From an uncultured Phycisphaerales bacterium (GTDB lineage Bacteria > Planctomycetota > Phycisphaerae > Sedimentisphaerales > Anaerobacaceae), in assembly GCA_903857265.1 (NCBI GenBank), contig CAIODZ010000021.1, positions 1-64,000 of the forward strand: a stretch of DNA of 64,000 nt, given 5' to 3'. Both the position numbers and the translations under genes were made by a program. The notes under the pieces are model-generated. The model saw nothing but the letters and a program-made list of their open reading frames with translations, was not told the origin of the DNA and ran no database searches. Below, piece by piece: positions 8,300-16,870 of this stretch; positions within the stretch are counted from its first letter, which is position 1; each line of letters opens with the position of its first letter.

Positions 8300-11014
8300 A
8301 TGGCGAACAAAATGGTGTATTTCTTCGGCGGCGGCAAAGGCGAAGGAAATGCGAAAATGAAGAACCTCCTCGGCGGCAAAGGAGCTAATCTTGCCGAAAT
8401 GGCCAATCTCGGCGTGCCCGTCCCTCCGGGTTTCACAATCACCACAGAAATCTGCACTTATTATTATCAGAATAAAAAGACCTATCCCAAGGGCCTCAAG
8501 GAAAAGGTCGATGAGGCGATGCGCAGAATCGAAAAGATTATGGGCAAATCCTTCGGCGACCCCTCCGACCCCCTCCTGATGTCCGTCCGTTCCGGCGCCC
8601 GCAAATCCATGCCCGGAATGATGGAAACCGTATTGAACGTCGGACTAACTACATCCACAATACCCGGCTTGATTGCCAAGAGCGGCAATGAGCGGTTTGT
8701 GTATGACGCGTATCGCCGGCTGATTATGATGTACTCGGACGTCGTGATGGAAAAGGCAGCGGGCATCGAGCCGAAGGATGACGAGGGGATTCGCAAGCAG
8801 CTCGAAAAGATAATGGACCACCTCAAGCAGCAAAAGGGCTACAAGACCGATACGGATATGAACGCCACCGACCTCAAGAACCTCTGCGAACTGTTCAAGA
8901 GCAGGGTCAGAGAAGTATTGGGCAAGGATTTCCCGGATGACCCGAACGCACAGCTCTGGGGCGGCATCACAGCGGTGTTCGCATCGTGGAACGGCAAACG
9001 AGCCATCAGCTATCGCAAAATCGAAGGCATCCCCGATGAATGGGGCACAGCAGTAAACGTCCAGACAATGGTGTTTGGCAATATGGGCGAGAAATCAGCC
9101 ACGGGCGTCGCATTCACACGCAACCCGGGCAACGGCGAAAACTACTTCTACGGCGAATACCTCATTAACGCACAGGGCGAAGACGTCGTCGCGGGCACCA
9201 GGACGCCGGCTCCCGTCAACGAGGATTCAAAGAGCGACCACAACAAGGAACTGGTATCCTTAGAAAAGGGAATGCCAAAGATTTACAAGGAACTATACGC
9301 CACCCAGAAAAAACTCGAAAAGCATTACCGCGATATGCTCGATATTGAATTCACAATCGAAAACGAGCGGTTCTGGATGCTTCAGTGCCGAGTAGGCAAA
9401 CGCAATGGCCCGGCGGCGGTGCGTATGGCTGTCGATATGGTAAAAGAAAAACTCATCAAAAAAGAAGAGGCGGTAATGCGAGTTACGCCAGACCAACTGG
9501 ATGAGCTTTTGCACCCGATTATTGACCCCAAGGCGGAAAAGGCAAGCAAGGCGCTCGCGAAAGGTTTACCGGCGGGGCCGGGCGGCGCAGTCGGACAGAT
9601 TGTGTTCTCCGCTCAAACAGCGGTTGACTGGAAAAAGTCGGGCAAGAACGTCCTTTTGGTCCGTGAAGAAACAAACCCCGAAGACGTCGAGGGTATGAGA
9701 GCCGCAGAAGGTATATTGACCGCTCGCGGCGGTATGACCTCACACGCAGCGCTCGTCGCTCGCGGCTGGGGCAAATGCTGCGTCGTCGGATGCAGCGCAA
9801 TCGAAGTCGATTACAGCAAAAAAGAGCTGCACATCGCGGGCAAAATCCTCAAGGAAGGCGACTGGCTCACGCTCAACGGAACAAAGGGCGCGGTTTACGA
9901 AGGCAAACTGCCTATGCTTGATGACACAGCGGAAAACCTCCTGCTCAACAGCTTCCTCAAGATTTGTGATAGTATCAGAAAACTCGGCGTGCGCACCAAC
10001 GCGGATACGCCAGAAGACGCTGCGAAGGCAAAACAACTCGGCGCAGAAGGCATCGGCCTATTCAGGACCGAGCATATGTTCTATGGCAAGGGGTCGGATG
10101 AGCCGTTGTTCATTTTGCGTAAGATGATTGTCTCCAAGAATCTCGCAGAAAGAAAGAAAGCCCTCGATGAGCTGTTCCCGTATGTAAAGAAAGCGGTTAA
10201 GGGGACACTGGCGGCGATGGACAATCTGCCCGTTGTGATTCGTCTGCTTGACCCCCCTCTTCACGAATTCGTGCCGCAGGGCCAGGCAAAGCGGGAAGAG
10301 CTTGCTAAAGAATTGAATATATCGCTCGATGAACTCGCAAAGAGAGCCGACGCGATTCACGAAACCAACCCGATGATGGGACATCGCGGCGTGCGACTCG
10401 GCATCACGTATCCGGAAGTCAGCGAAATGCAGATTCGGGCGATTTTCGAGGCAGCAGCGGAATTGATTAAGGAAGGCAAAAAGCCATATCCGGAAATTAT
10501 GATTCCCGTTGTCTGCGACGTGAAAGAAGTCAAAAACCAGCTCGATATGGCAAGAGCAGTTTACAAACAGGTCATCGCAAAGATGGGCGTTAAGAAGATT
10601 CGCCACAAATTAGGCACGATGATTGAAATACCGAGAGCGGCTTTGGTCGCCAACCAGATAGCAACAGAAGCGGAATTCTTCTCATTCGGCACAAACGACC
10701 TTACGCAGATGACGTTTGGCTTCTCACGCGACGACATAGGCGGATTCGTGCCTGATTATCTCAAGCAGGGAATACTGCCCGGCGACCCGTTCCAGTCAAT
10801 CGACCAAGTCGGCGTCGGCGAACTGATTAAGATTGGTATCGAGCGAGGCAGGAAGACACGCAAAGACCTCGAAATCGGCATCTGCGGCGAACACGGCGGA
10901 GAGCCGGCAAGCGTGATATTCTGCCACAAGGTCGGGATGAATTACGTCTCCTGCTCGCCTTTCAGAGTGCCAATCGCAAGATTAGCGGCAGCACAGGCGG
11001 TGGTGAATGATTAG
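8300..11014 (+). CDS. ppdK: pyruvate, phosphate dikinase
   Basis: PPDK interconverts pyruvate, ATP and phosphate with PEP, AMP and pyrophosphate. The 904-residue protein begins with the typical VYFFGGGKGEGN and LLGGKGANLAEM, contains the phosphohistidine region GGMTSHAALVARGWGKCCVVG-like near residue 480 (TSH), and ends with the TIM-barrel motifs FGTNDLTQMTFGFSRDD and GICGEHGGEPASV. Full length for the family. AGGAG precedes the ATG by about nine bases. Its TAG stop codon is the first three bases of a TAGCGTA heptamer array. Single gene, with a terminator hairpin 30 bases downstream. Confidence 0.97.
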   Translation: MANKMVYFFGGGKGEGNAKMKNLLGGKGANLAEMANLGVPVPPGFTITTEICTYYYQNKKTYPKGLKEKVDEAMRRIEKIMGKSFGDPSDPLLMSVRSGARKSMPGMMETVLNVGLTTSTIPGLIAKSGNERFVYDAYRRLIMMYSDVVMEKAAGIEPKDDEGIRKQLEKIMDHLKQQKGYKTDTDMNATDLKNLCELFKSRVREVLGKDFPDDPNAQLWGGITAVFASWNGKRAISYRKIEGIPDEWGTAVNVQTMVFGNMGEKSATGVAFTRNPGNGENYFYGEYLINAQGEDVVAGTRTPAPVNEDSKSDHNKELVSLEKGMPKIYKELYATQKKLEKHYRDMLDIEFTIENERFWMLQCRVGKRNGPAAVRMAVDMVKEKLIKKEEAVMRVTPDQLDELLHPIIDPKAEKASKALAKGLPAGPGGAVGQIVFSAQTAVDWKKSGKNVLLVREETNPEDVEGMRAAEGILTARGGMTSHAALVARGWGKCCVVGCSAIEVDYSKKELHIAGKILKEGDWLTLNGTKGAVYEGKLPMLDDTAENLLLNSFLKICDSIRKLGVRTNADTPEDAAKAKQLGAEGIGLFRTEHMFYGKGSDEPLFILRKMIVSKNLAERKKALDELFPYVKKAVKGTLAAMDNLPVVIRLLDPPLHEFVPQGQAKREELAKELNISLDELAKRADAIHETNPMMGHRGVRLGITYPEVSEMQIRAIFEAAAELIKEGKKPYPEIMIPVVCDVKEVKNQLDMARAVYKQVIAKMGVKKIRHKLGTMIEIPRAALVANQIATEAEFFSFGTNDLTQMTFGFSRDDIGGFVPDYLKQGILPGDPFQSIDQVGVGELIKIGIERGRKTRKDLEIGICGEHGGEPASVIFCHKVGMNYVSCSPFRVPIARLAAAQAVVND

Positions 11015-11046
11015 CGTATAGCGGGTAGCGTATAGCGTATAGTGAA
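11012..11046. repeat. heptamer array TAGCGTA, 5 units, overlapping ppdK stop
   Basis: TAGCGTA TAGCGGG TAGCGTA TAGCGTA TAGTGAA. The first TAG is the stop codon of ppdK, so the array abuts the coding sequence exactly. Confidence 0.8.
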
Positions 11047-11082
11047 GGCGCGGCGGAATTTTGGCCTCGCCTTCTTTATTTT
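11044..11082 (+). terminator. intrinsic terminator of ppdK
   Basis: GAAGGCG (11044-11050) pairs with CGCCTTC (11068-11074) and is followed directly by TTTATTTT. It is 30 bases downstream of the ppdK stop codon. Confidence 0.7.
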
Positions 11083-11157
11083 ACCGCGGAGAACGCTGAG
11101 ACCGCAGAGTTTTTTAGATGTTAATTTCTGTCCGCTGTACGCTACACGCTGCACGCT
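11083..11157. repeat. 9-bp array followed by heptamer array
   Basis: Three nonamers ACCGCGGAG AACGCTGAG ACCGCAGAG at 11083-11109 are followed by four heptamers GTCCGCT GTACGCT ACACGCT GCACGCT at 11130-11157. The heptamers match the monomers at 6500 and 8077. Confidence 0.7.
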
Positions 11158-11267
11158 GTTTCGCCCTTGACTCTTTCCCGCCAAGATACTAAATTGATGA
11201 CAAAACCTGTCCGACGTAGCGAGAGCGAAACCGGAAATATTAGATATGATTTTTTTGGGCAGTAATA

Positions 11268-11939
11268 ATGAGATTACCTGATTTTTCCAGAAAGTTCATT
11301 TGTCGCAAGTGTCAACGAGAAACGACCCACCAGCCCTTATGTCGCGAAAGAGTTGACGAGGAAGCTATTAAGGTTGATCCACAAACGTACACTTGGAGAA
11401 TGTCTCTCTCAATGAAGTGCCGTGACTGCGGCACAATGACATTCTTAGTTGACCATTATGTTGGTCATGAAATGAGTGGCGATCCATATGTTGACAGAAC
11501 CGAATACTTTCCCCCGTTGCCATTCCGATTTAGGCCTGATTGGATAGCAAAGCTTCCAGAAAACTATCGAAGCATACTTAATGAAATCTATAGTGCCCTC
11601 GATAATTCACTTTATCGTCTCGCCTCTGCGGGAACAAGAACTGCTATTGATTGTTTAATTATCGATAAAATAGGTGATATCGGTGGCTTTAAGGAAAAAG
11701 TCGAAGAACTTGTCGGCAAAGGGCTTATCGACAATCGCGAACAAGACGTCCTTTTAGCATTAATCGAAGCAGGAAGCGCATCTGCGCATCGCAGTTTCGC
11801 TCCGGGCGAAGATTTAATTAAACATATGATGGATATTCTTGAAAAGATTCTTTTCAAAATTTGTATTGAGCCCATGGAAAAACAGGTTCTAGAAGAAAAA
11901 GCTAAATTCTTACGTGAAAAAACCCCAAAGAGAGAGTAA
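11268..11939 (+). CDS. DUF4145-domain protein with N-terminal zinc ribbon
   Basis: The 223-residue protein has two CxxC pairs, CRKC near residue 14 and CRDC near 52, forming a probable zinc ribbon, followed by a helical domain typical of DUF4145: ALDNSLYRLASAGTRTAIDC, a central KVEELVGKGLID, and EAGSASAHRSFAPGEDLI. DUF4145 proteins are HEPN-like and often sit beside restriction or defence genes, but no such partner is seen here. The start lacks a clear ribosome-binding site. Function unknown. Confidence 0.75.
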   Translation: MRLPDFSRKFICRKCQRETTHQPLCRERVDEEAIKVDPQTYTWRMSLSMKCRDCGTMTFLVDHYVGHEMSGDPYVDRTEYFPPLPFRFRPDWIAKLPENYRSILNEIYSALDNSLYRLASAGTRTAIDCLIIDKIGDIGGFKEKVEELVGKGLIDNREQDVLLALIEAGSASAHRSFAPGEDLIKHMMDILEKILFKICIEPMEKQVLEEKAKFLREKTPKRE

Positions 11940-12086
11940 TAGCAAAACCAGCGATTCAGCTAATAATAGGGACAGCCACCTATTTTCCCTAATATGATTT
12001 TTGGTAAATTTAAAAATGATATATAATGGCAGGATAAAATCGGTGTAAACAGTGTTGCGTATTATTGTTTTCTCCGTAAAGGTTAG

Positions 12087-12590
12087 ATGAAACAAATCAC
12101 ATTTCGAAAAGCGAGGCCGGAGGAACTTGAGGCCGTTCTATCGTTGCTCAAAGAGGCGGCCGGCTGGCTGCAAAAAAAGGGAATCGACTACTGGCAGGAT
12201 TGGATTTCTCCACCACCACATTTTATCGATTGGATCAGGCAGGGATTTGAGCAAAATGAATTTTATATGACGGAGAAGGATGGAAGCATCATCGGATGTT
12301 TTCGCCTTCAATGGCAAGACCCTGTGTTTTGGGGCCAGCAAAAGGATAATGCGGGTTATATCCATTCCTTTACAATCTCCCGTAACCTTGCGGGGCAAGG
12401 TATTGGCAAGACAGTTTTAGGCCTCATCGAATCTCACTGTCGCCAAAAAGGAAAAGAGCTTCTCCGGCTGGATTGTGGCATTAATATCAAAGGTCTCAGG
12501 AAATATTACGAGGAGTATGGTTTCAAGCCGGCAGGCGAAGTCACTGTATTAGGTGAACGACTTACCCTATACGAAAAACAAATTACTTAA
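12087..12590 (+). CDS. GNAT family N-acetyltransferase
   Basis: The 167-residue protein shows the GNAT fold: ITFRKARPEELEAVLSLLKE at the start, a central strand with SIIGCFRLQW, and the acetyl-CoA loop SRNLAGQGIGKTVLGLIE (RxxGxG/A as NLAGQGIGK), ending with YYEEYGFKPAGE. AAAGG precedes the ATG. It acetylates an unknown small molecule or protein. It is followed by a repeat-rich spacer and the converging peptidase gene. Confidence 0.88.
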   Translation: MKQITFRKARPEELEAVLSLLKEAAGWLQKKGIDYWQDWISPPPHFIDWIRQGFEQNEFYMTEKDGSIIGCFRLQWQDPVFWGQQKDNAGYIHSFTISRNLAGQGIGKTVLGLIESHCRQKGKELLRLDCGINIKGLRKYYEEYGFKPAGEVTVLGERLTLYEKQIT

Positions 12591-12647
12591 ACGTGTTAAC
12601 CCGTTTCTTTGGGAATATAATCTTCCCTTACGGGGGAAGGTAACTCG

Positions 12648-12712
12648 AAATCCTAAATTCTAAACCCTAAATCCGAAACAAACTCCAATTACCAAAATCC
12701 CAATATCCAAAA
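12648..12712. repeat. heptamer arrays AAATCCT and CCAATTA types
   Basis: AAATCCT AAATTCT AAACCCT AAATCCG AAACAAA (12648-12682) is followed by CCAATTA CCAAAAT CCCAATA TCCAAAA (about 12685-12712). The two monomers differ but keep the 7-base spacing. Confidence 0.7.
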
Positions 12713-12790
12713 AGGGGCAACCTGCGCAATCAGCGTCTAATTTGTGCATTTTTGTGGCCAAATAAAATCCGTGTCCATCTGTGTAATCTT

Positions 12791-12817
12791 GCCGTAAGGC
12801 ATCCCTTAGGGAGTGGT
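12791..12817. repeat. GCCGTNNGGCATCCC repeat, copy 2
   Basis: GCCGTAAGGCATCCCTTAGG and the adjoining GAGTGG form two small adjacent hairpins (GCC/GGC and TCCC/GGGA). Copies are near 6419 and at 28189. Confidence 0.6.
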
Positions 12818-12832
12818 TTAAATCGGTCTTAA

Positions 12833-14428
12833 CTATTGTCCCTGCCACTGGGTGGCTAAGACGGCGAAATCCAGGAAGTTCACTATTCCATCCCTGCCTG
12901 GAGGGGCGATATCAAAGCGTTCATCCGCCAACCACGAAAGAAACATTTCGTGCCAGGCCGTCATATCACCACTCTGCAATTGCTTTGCCATAGCCGCAAA
13001 ATCCCGAAAGTTCACTACGCCGTCGCCGCCTGTAGGCGCAACGTCATAAACGGAGATGGTTAAGAGCCACCTTTGAGCCATTTCGTACAAGTCGTCTATA
13101 TTAACGATACGATCGCCTGTAAAATCAGCGCTGGCTTTCCAGACAAGCCAATTGTGCTGGTCCGTGAGGAGGGTTTCTCTTTTGTTTTCATCCCGCACCA
13201 ATGCAGTTTCATCTGATACGCGGGCCGTCAGAGTTTGGACGGTGTTGGAAGCCATATAGGCATCGGGGCAAAAATTAACTCCATTTGCGCCGGGTATTGG
13301 CGCTGCGTCAATCAGCCATTCTATGTTTAATGTATGGTTTACAGGGTTCTGGGTCGTTACCGAGAAGACAGTTGAGCTTTGAAGAATGTCACTCGATACA
13401 GGCGACACCGCGTCGATGGGGGAGAGGTAACTGTAAATGCTGAAAACGAATTGTTCGATATTCACAGGACCGAAAGGATAACCCAGCGATCTCATTTTTG
13501 AGTTCTCGGTTGGCCTATAGATACCATATTGACAATACGCAGCCCCCTCGAAGGCATCCACCTCCGGAAGGTCAAGCCAGCGATACCATTTGCGATACTG
13601 TGCCAATTGAGCAGAGGCATTGTAAATACTTACATTAGGATTAGTCGGCTCAGACCCGTGATAGGTGGCGCCGTCTCCGTAGTCGTATTCGTCGTGTAAG
13701 CCGGCGAATGAATGGCCATATTCATGGAGAGCCACCTCGACGGCTGAACTATTCCCGCCCGCGAGGGTGCTGAGTTTAGAGTATCCCGCCCCTCCGTAAC
13801 GCGAGGTATTTGCAATCGCCAGAACCAGGTCAACAGCGCGTGCATTTGACGCAGCTGCCCACGCCTTGCCATAATCCACGCACAATAATCGCGGGATGCC
13901 GTTGCAATTAAAAGCCATATCAAGCGCCGTATCGCGGTAAATACCGTAATCCGGCTCATCCACACCGGATTCATTGCTGATAACTTCCACGACGTGAACA
14001 TTGAAATAATTGGCGTAGGTATCCAGCGGCGGCTCGTCGAAAAAGCTGGCAATTACATTTAATACGTCCCTATGATAAATGTCCATTTCGTCAGCAGTAT
14101 AGCCGTCCCCCACGAAAACCAGGTCAATCCGATTATCTGAAGGGCCGTTATCTATCAAAGTGTAGGCGTTATACGGGGGCATTGCTGTGAGCGTCTTCAG
14201 GTTGGACTTCGGAACCTGTATAACAGACCTGCCTCCTTTGAGTATGCCATCTTCCACATAATCATAGAATACGCTCGTAGTGTTGTTTGCATCCGTATTA
14301 AGCGTTTCAAGCTGGGCCATGGCTTGCAGGGCGGGGGCTTTTTTGCCGGGTAAATCACTTCCATTAATTGCTGAACAGAACACAACCACTAATGCCAGAC
14401 ATACCGGCCATTTTCTGCATCTCTTCAT
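12833..14428 (-). CDS. secreted M64-type metallopeptidase with dockerin-like repeats
   Basis: After a signal peptide (WPVCLALVVVFCSAINGS) the protein has a zinc peptidase domain with HEYGHSFAGLHDEYD, the HExxHxxxGxxDEY signature of the IgA-peptidase M64 family, preceded by NRIDLVFVGDGYT, also typical of M64. A beta-sandwich-like stretch follows. The C-terminus has three planctomycete-type calcium loops: DFTGDRIVNIDDLYEMAQRW, GGDGVVNFRDFAAMA and GRDGIVNFLDFAVLATQW, similar to dockerin type I repeats. I chose the start at 14428 (MKRCRKW) because AGAGG precedes it. It should be exported and calcium-bound; the partner cohesin is not in the window. Confidence 0.88.
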   Translation of the reverse strand: MKRCRKWPVCLALVVVFCSAINGSDLPGKKAPALQAMAQLETLNTDANNTTSVFYDYVEDGILKGGRSVIQVPKSNLKTLTAMPPYNAYTLIDNGPSDNRIDLVFVGDGYTADEMDIYHRDVLNVIASFFDEPPLDTYANYFNVHVVEVISNESGVDEPDYGIYRDTALDMAFNCNGIPRLLCVDYGKAWAAASNARAVDLVLAIANTSRYGGAGYSKLSTLAGGNSSAVEVALHEYGHSFAGLHDEYDYGDGATYHGSEPTNPNVSIYNASAQLAQYRKWYRWLDLPEVDAFEGAAYCQYGIYRPTENSKMRSLGYPFGPVNIEQFVFSIYSYLSPIDAVSPVSSDILQSSTVFSVTTQNPVNHTLNIEWLIDAAPIPGANGVNFCPDAYMASNTVQTLTARVSDETALVRDENKRETLLTDQHNWLVWKASADFTGDRIVNIDDLYEMAQRWLLTISVYDVAPTGGDGVVNFRDFAAMAKQLQSGDMTAWHEMFLSWLADERFDIAPPGRDGIVNFLDFAVLATQWQGQ

Positions 14429-14663
14429 ACCCGACCTCTCTGTCCCTCTATTTGGATAACAATGCCTGGGAGTTATTATACCAAAAATAAATACCAATTT
14501 TAATTAATTATTGGCAAATCTCAATATAACTGCTGTAAATACAAGGGGTTAGGCCGCCAAATGCATATTTTTTTAAAAATGTTAGATTTTTATTGAATAT
14601 CATCCTATTGTTTAATATAATGCGGATTCATCGGCAGATGCCGATAGTAGTCGCACAGCAGTG

Positions 14664-14701
14664 CCCGGCTTTGCTCAAGGAGCTACGCCGAGGCGAGCAA
14701 G
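14664..14701. repeat. hairpin repeat of the GTAGC/GAGC family
   Basis: Read on the minus strand this is a diverged copy of the repeat at 201-232 (GCTCGCC..GCGTAGCT..). It lies in the spacer between the M64 peptidase and the HNH gene. Confidence 0.5.
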
Positions 14702-14743
14702 GTTTCAGCCCCAGGAGGGCAAGGCAGCAGGAACAGCAGTTCC

Positions 14744-14785
14744 ATTTCAGATTTCAGATTTTAGATTTCGGATTTTATATTTTGA
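14744..14785. repeat. heptamer array ATTTCAG, 6 units
   Basis: ATTTCAG ATTTCAG ATTTTAG ATTTCGG ATTTTAT ATTTTGA, followed by AGTCCCCTGCTGTGGGA. The same order of heptamers then TCCCCTG-TTG occurs on both sides of the TIR gene (19560 and 22697). Confidence 0.75.
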
Positions 14786-14817
14786 AGTCCCCTGCTGTGG
14801 GAGAATGGAGAGACAAA

Positions 14818-15468
14818 ATGAAAGAGGTGAGGGTTAAAATTTTACTGCCTGAGTATATTTATCAATTTGTTATTTGGTCGCTTTTACTTTATCGCCGATT
14901 ACGTTATGGCGAAGCGTTCAGAATCATACCGCTTACAAAAGGACTGCGCGCAATCGTATCGCCCGAGGATTACGACCGGCTTTCCGCGTTCAACTGGTGC
15001 GCGTCCAAATGCCGGCACACAATTTATGCCCAGCGAACAGCCAGAACAACATCCGGCCCAAAAAGGCAGCGTAACGTGCGAATGCATCGCGAATTGTTAG
15101 GTATTACCGATGACAGGTTCGTTGACCATCAAAATCATAATGGCCTCGACAACCGCAGGACGAATTTGCGAATCACCACACCCGCCCAGAACGGCTGGAA
15201 TAGAAATAAAACCGCCTCCTTGTGCACCTCCCGCTTCAAAGGCGTGTGCTGGTCCAAAAAGATGGTCAAATGGCACGCCCAAATCAAAGAAAACGGCAAA
15301 CAGACAACTATCGGCTTTTTTGACGATGAGGAATTGGCAGCCAGGGCTTATGACGCCAAGGCAAAGGAGCTTTACGGGCAATACGCAGCGTTGAATTTCC
15401 CGGGGCCGGCAAAGGACCCATTAGCCAAATGGAGCAACGCGATTTGCTACGGAAAATTCACGGGATAG
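14818..15468 (+). CDS. HNH endonuclease with AP2 DNA-binding domain
   Basis: The 216-residue protein has an HNH-type nuclease core, VDHQNHNGLDNRRTNLRITT, followed by an AP2 domain (SRFKGVCWSKKMVKWHAQI, then GFFDDEELAARAYDAKAKEL). This is the layout of mobile HNH-AP2 homing endonucleases from phages and bacteria. The start at 14818 follows GGAG; the frame stays open back to 14593 but that part consists of intergenic repeats. It lies 130 bases upstream of tRNA-His, whose 3' end is duplicated, hinting at mobility of the region. No self-splicing intron was recognised. Confidence 0.88.
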   Translation: MKEVRVKILLPEYIYQFVIWSLLLYRRLRYGEAFRIIPLTKGLRAIVSPEDYDRLSAFNWCASKCRHTIYAQRTARTTSGPKRQRNVRMHRELLGITDDRFVDHQNHNGLDNRRTNLRITTPAQNGWNRNKTASLCTSRFKGVCWSKKMVKWHAQIKENGKQTTIGFFDDEELAARAYDAKAKELYGQYAALNFPGPAKDPLAKWSNAICYGKFTG

Positions 15469-15481
15469 ACCCACTAACAGG

Positions 15482-15516
15482 TAGTTTTGAGTTTTTAGTG
15501 TTTAGTTTTTAGTTAA
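15482..15516. repeat. heptamer array TAGTTTT, 5 units
   Basis: TAGTTTT GAGTTTT TAGTGTT TAGTTTT TAGTTAA, starting 13 bases after the stop codon of the HNH-AP2 gene. Confidence 0.75.
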
Positions 15517-15597
15517 GTAAATAGGGGGCAGGAAAAAAACAACTTATGCCTAAACTTGCAAATAATCGATAATGGGTGTAGAATAGTCAACCGTAGC

Positions 15598-15672
15598 GGT
15601 GAGAGTAGCTCAGTTGGATAGAGCATCGGATTGTGGTTCCGAGGGTCGCGGGTTCGAATCCCGTCTTTCACC
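15598..15672 (+). tRNA. tRNA-His (GTG)
   Basis: The cloverleaf folds with acceptor GTGAGAG/CTTTCAC, anticodon stem TCGGA/TCCGA with loop TTGTGGT (anticodon GTG), and T-arm GCGGG-TTCGAAT-CCCGT. The extra 5' G at 15598 opposite C73 at 15672 is the tRNA-His identity element. CCA is not encoded, which fits the presence of a cca gene at 58879. It is the only tRNA seen in the window; hisS is at 61956. Confidence 0.95.
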
Positions 15673-15803
15673 CTTTATTGTTTCTTCATAACGCGCAGAA
15701 TGTTTCTAAAAACCCATAATCCAAGAATACCCATAAGGGATGAGAACCCGCCTGACGCGAAGCGGCAGAGCAGGGTTTGACACCCCTTAGGGGAGCCGCG
15801 AAG

Positions 15804-15824
15804 CGAATCCCGTCTTTCACCCTT
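15804..15824 (+). repeat. duplicate of the tRNA-His 3' end (att-like)
   Basis: Twenty-one bases from the T-arm to just past the tRNA (15655-15675) recur exactly here, 149 bases downstream and in the same orientation. A tRNA 3' end copied as a direct repeat is the classic scar of site-specific integration. The 128 bases between hold no gene and include a CACCCCTTAGGGGAG hairpin. Confidence 0.7.
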
Positions 15825-15826
15825 GT

Positions 15827-15854
15827 TCGTTACTCGATGCTCGATTCTCGTTAC
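15827..15854. repeat. heptamer array TCGTTAC, 4 units
   Basis: TCGTTAC TCGATGC TCGATTC TCGTTAC begins immediately after the copied tRNA-His end. Confidence 0.7.
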
Positions 15855-15922
15855 TCGCCAAATAAACATCGTGCATGAAAAAACAAGGCCGTGAGTTTCG
15901 GAGTAACCAAAACCCACGGCCC

Positions 15923-15950
15923 AATTCTAAATTCGCAATTCTAAATTCTT
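15923..15950. repeat. heptamer array AATTCTA, 4 units
   Basis: AATTCTA AATTCGC AATTCTA AATTCTT lies just downstream of the PEP-CTERM gene that ends at 15952. Confidence 0.75.
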
Positions 15951-15951
15951 T

Positions 15952-16782
15952 TTATGCCCTGCGCCTTCGCAGCATAGCCAATCCACCCAAAGCCAGAAGC
16001 GACATCGTCCCCGGCTCAGGAATTGTGTAGATAAAACTTTTATAGTGAGAACCATCATAATAATAGCCGACAATATCGCTGCCGTCTATGCCCCTTGCGT
16101 ATGTCCCGTATGGATCTTTTCCACTTACGCCCGGCATATCGAGAGTTGTCCAGCTTACCCCATTATAGAGAAAACCGTGATAACTGGAGCCGTCCCAGTA
16201 GTCACCGACAATATTGCTGCCGTCTATGCCATACGCTGTTGTCCATTTTGCGCCGGGCATATCTAGGGTTGTCCAGCTTTGAGTTGTCATGTTATAAAGC
16301 TGGTTGCCCCCAACTATATTGCTCCCATCAATGCCGTTGGCGTTTATGGGAAGGTTAGTCCAGCTTTGGGTTGTAATGTTGTAGATAAATCCTTGATTAT
16401 CGGCAACACCAACAATATTGCTTCCGTCTATGCCGTATGCCTCTGTCCAGGATGCGCCGGACTTATCGAGAGGTAACCAAGTTGACCCATTATAGAGAAA
16501 ACCGTGATAGCTGGAGCCATCATAGTACCAGCCGGCAATATTGCTGCCACTTATGCCTTGTGCCACGGTATAGACGGCACCGGACATATCAAAAGTCGCC
16601 CAGCTCCCCCCATTATAGCGAAAACCATGAATCCCGGCTAAGCCGACAATATTGCTGCCTTCTATGCCCAACGCCTCTGTATAACCTGCGCCGGGCATAT
16701 CAATCGTTTGCCAGGTTCCGGCCATTACATAACCTGTACAGAAAAACCCCACCGCCAGACAAACTGCAATCAATTTTTTCAT
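15952..16782 (-). CDS. PEP-CTERM surface protein with HAF-like repeats
   Basis: The 276-residue protein has a signal peptide (AVCLAVGFFCTGYVMA) and a C-terminal PEP-CTERM sorting signal: PEPGTMSLLALGGLAML followed by RRRRA. Between them lie about six repeats with the pattern GFLYNGxxW-xxLDxPGAxxT-AxGIDGSNIVG, resembling the HAF family of extracellular repeats. It is expected to be exported and processed by an exosortase, which is not in the window. GAGGAG precedes the start. It lies downstream of a second PEP-CTERM gene on the same strand with an intercistronic hairpin between them. Confidence 0.88.
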   Translation of the reverse strand: MKKLIAVCLAVGFFCTGYVMAGTWQTIDMPGAGYTEALGIEGSNIVGLAGIHGFRYNGGSWATFDMSGAVYTVAQGISGSNIAGWYYDGSSYHGFLYNGSTWLPLDKSGASWTEAYGIDGSNIVGVADNQGFIYNITTQSWTNLPINANGIDGSNIVGGNQLYNMTTQSWTTLDMPGAKWTTAYGIDGSNIVGDYWDGSSYHGFLYNGVSWTTLDMPGVSGKDPYGTYARGIDGSDIVGYYYDGSHYKSFIYTIPEPGTMSLLALGGLAMLRRRRA

Positions 16783-16816
16783 TTGAACTTCTCCTCTCTA
16801 CTTTTTGTTTTACACC

Positions 16817-16856
16817 AGGAGTCCCAGCACAGAATGCACTGTGCCAAATGACTCCT
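16817..16856 (-). promoter_or_regulatory. nested stem-loop between two PEP-CTERM genes
   Basis: Outer arms AGGAGTC/GACTCCT enclose inner arms GCACAG/CTGTGC. It lies 14 bases after the stop of the upstream PEP-CTERM gene and 34 bases before the next start. No T-run follows, so it may stabilise or separate messages rather than end transcription. Confidence 0.6.
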
Positions 16857-16870
16857 CCTCCTGATTGAAT

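Noticed and set aside
14593-14817. Longer N-terminus of the HNH-AP2 protein
   Set aside because: The extra codons come from an intergenic repeat and a heptamer array; the ATG at 14818 has a good ribosome-binding site.
16801-16860. Sigma-54 promoter upstream of the PEP-CTERM gene
   Set aside because: TGGCAC is present in the hairpin, but no TTGC lies at the required distance.
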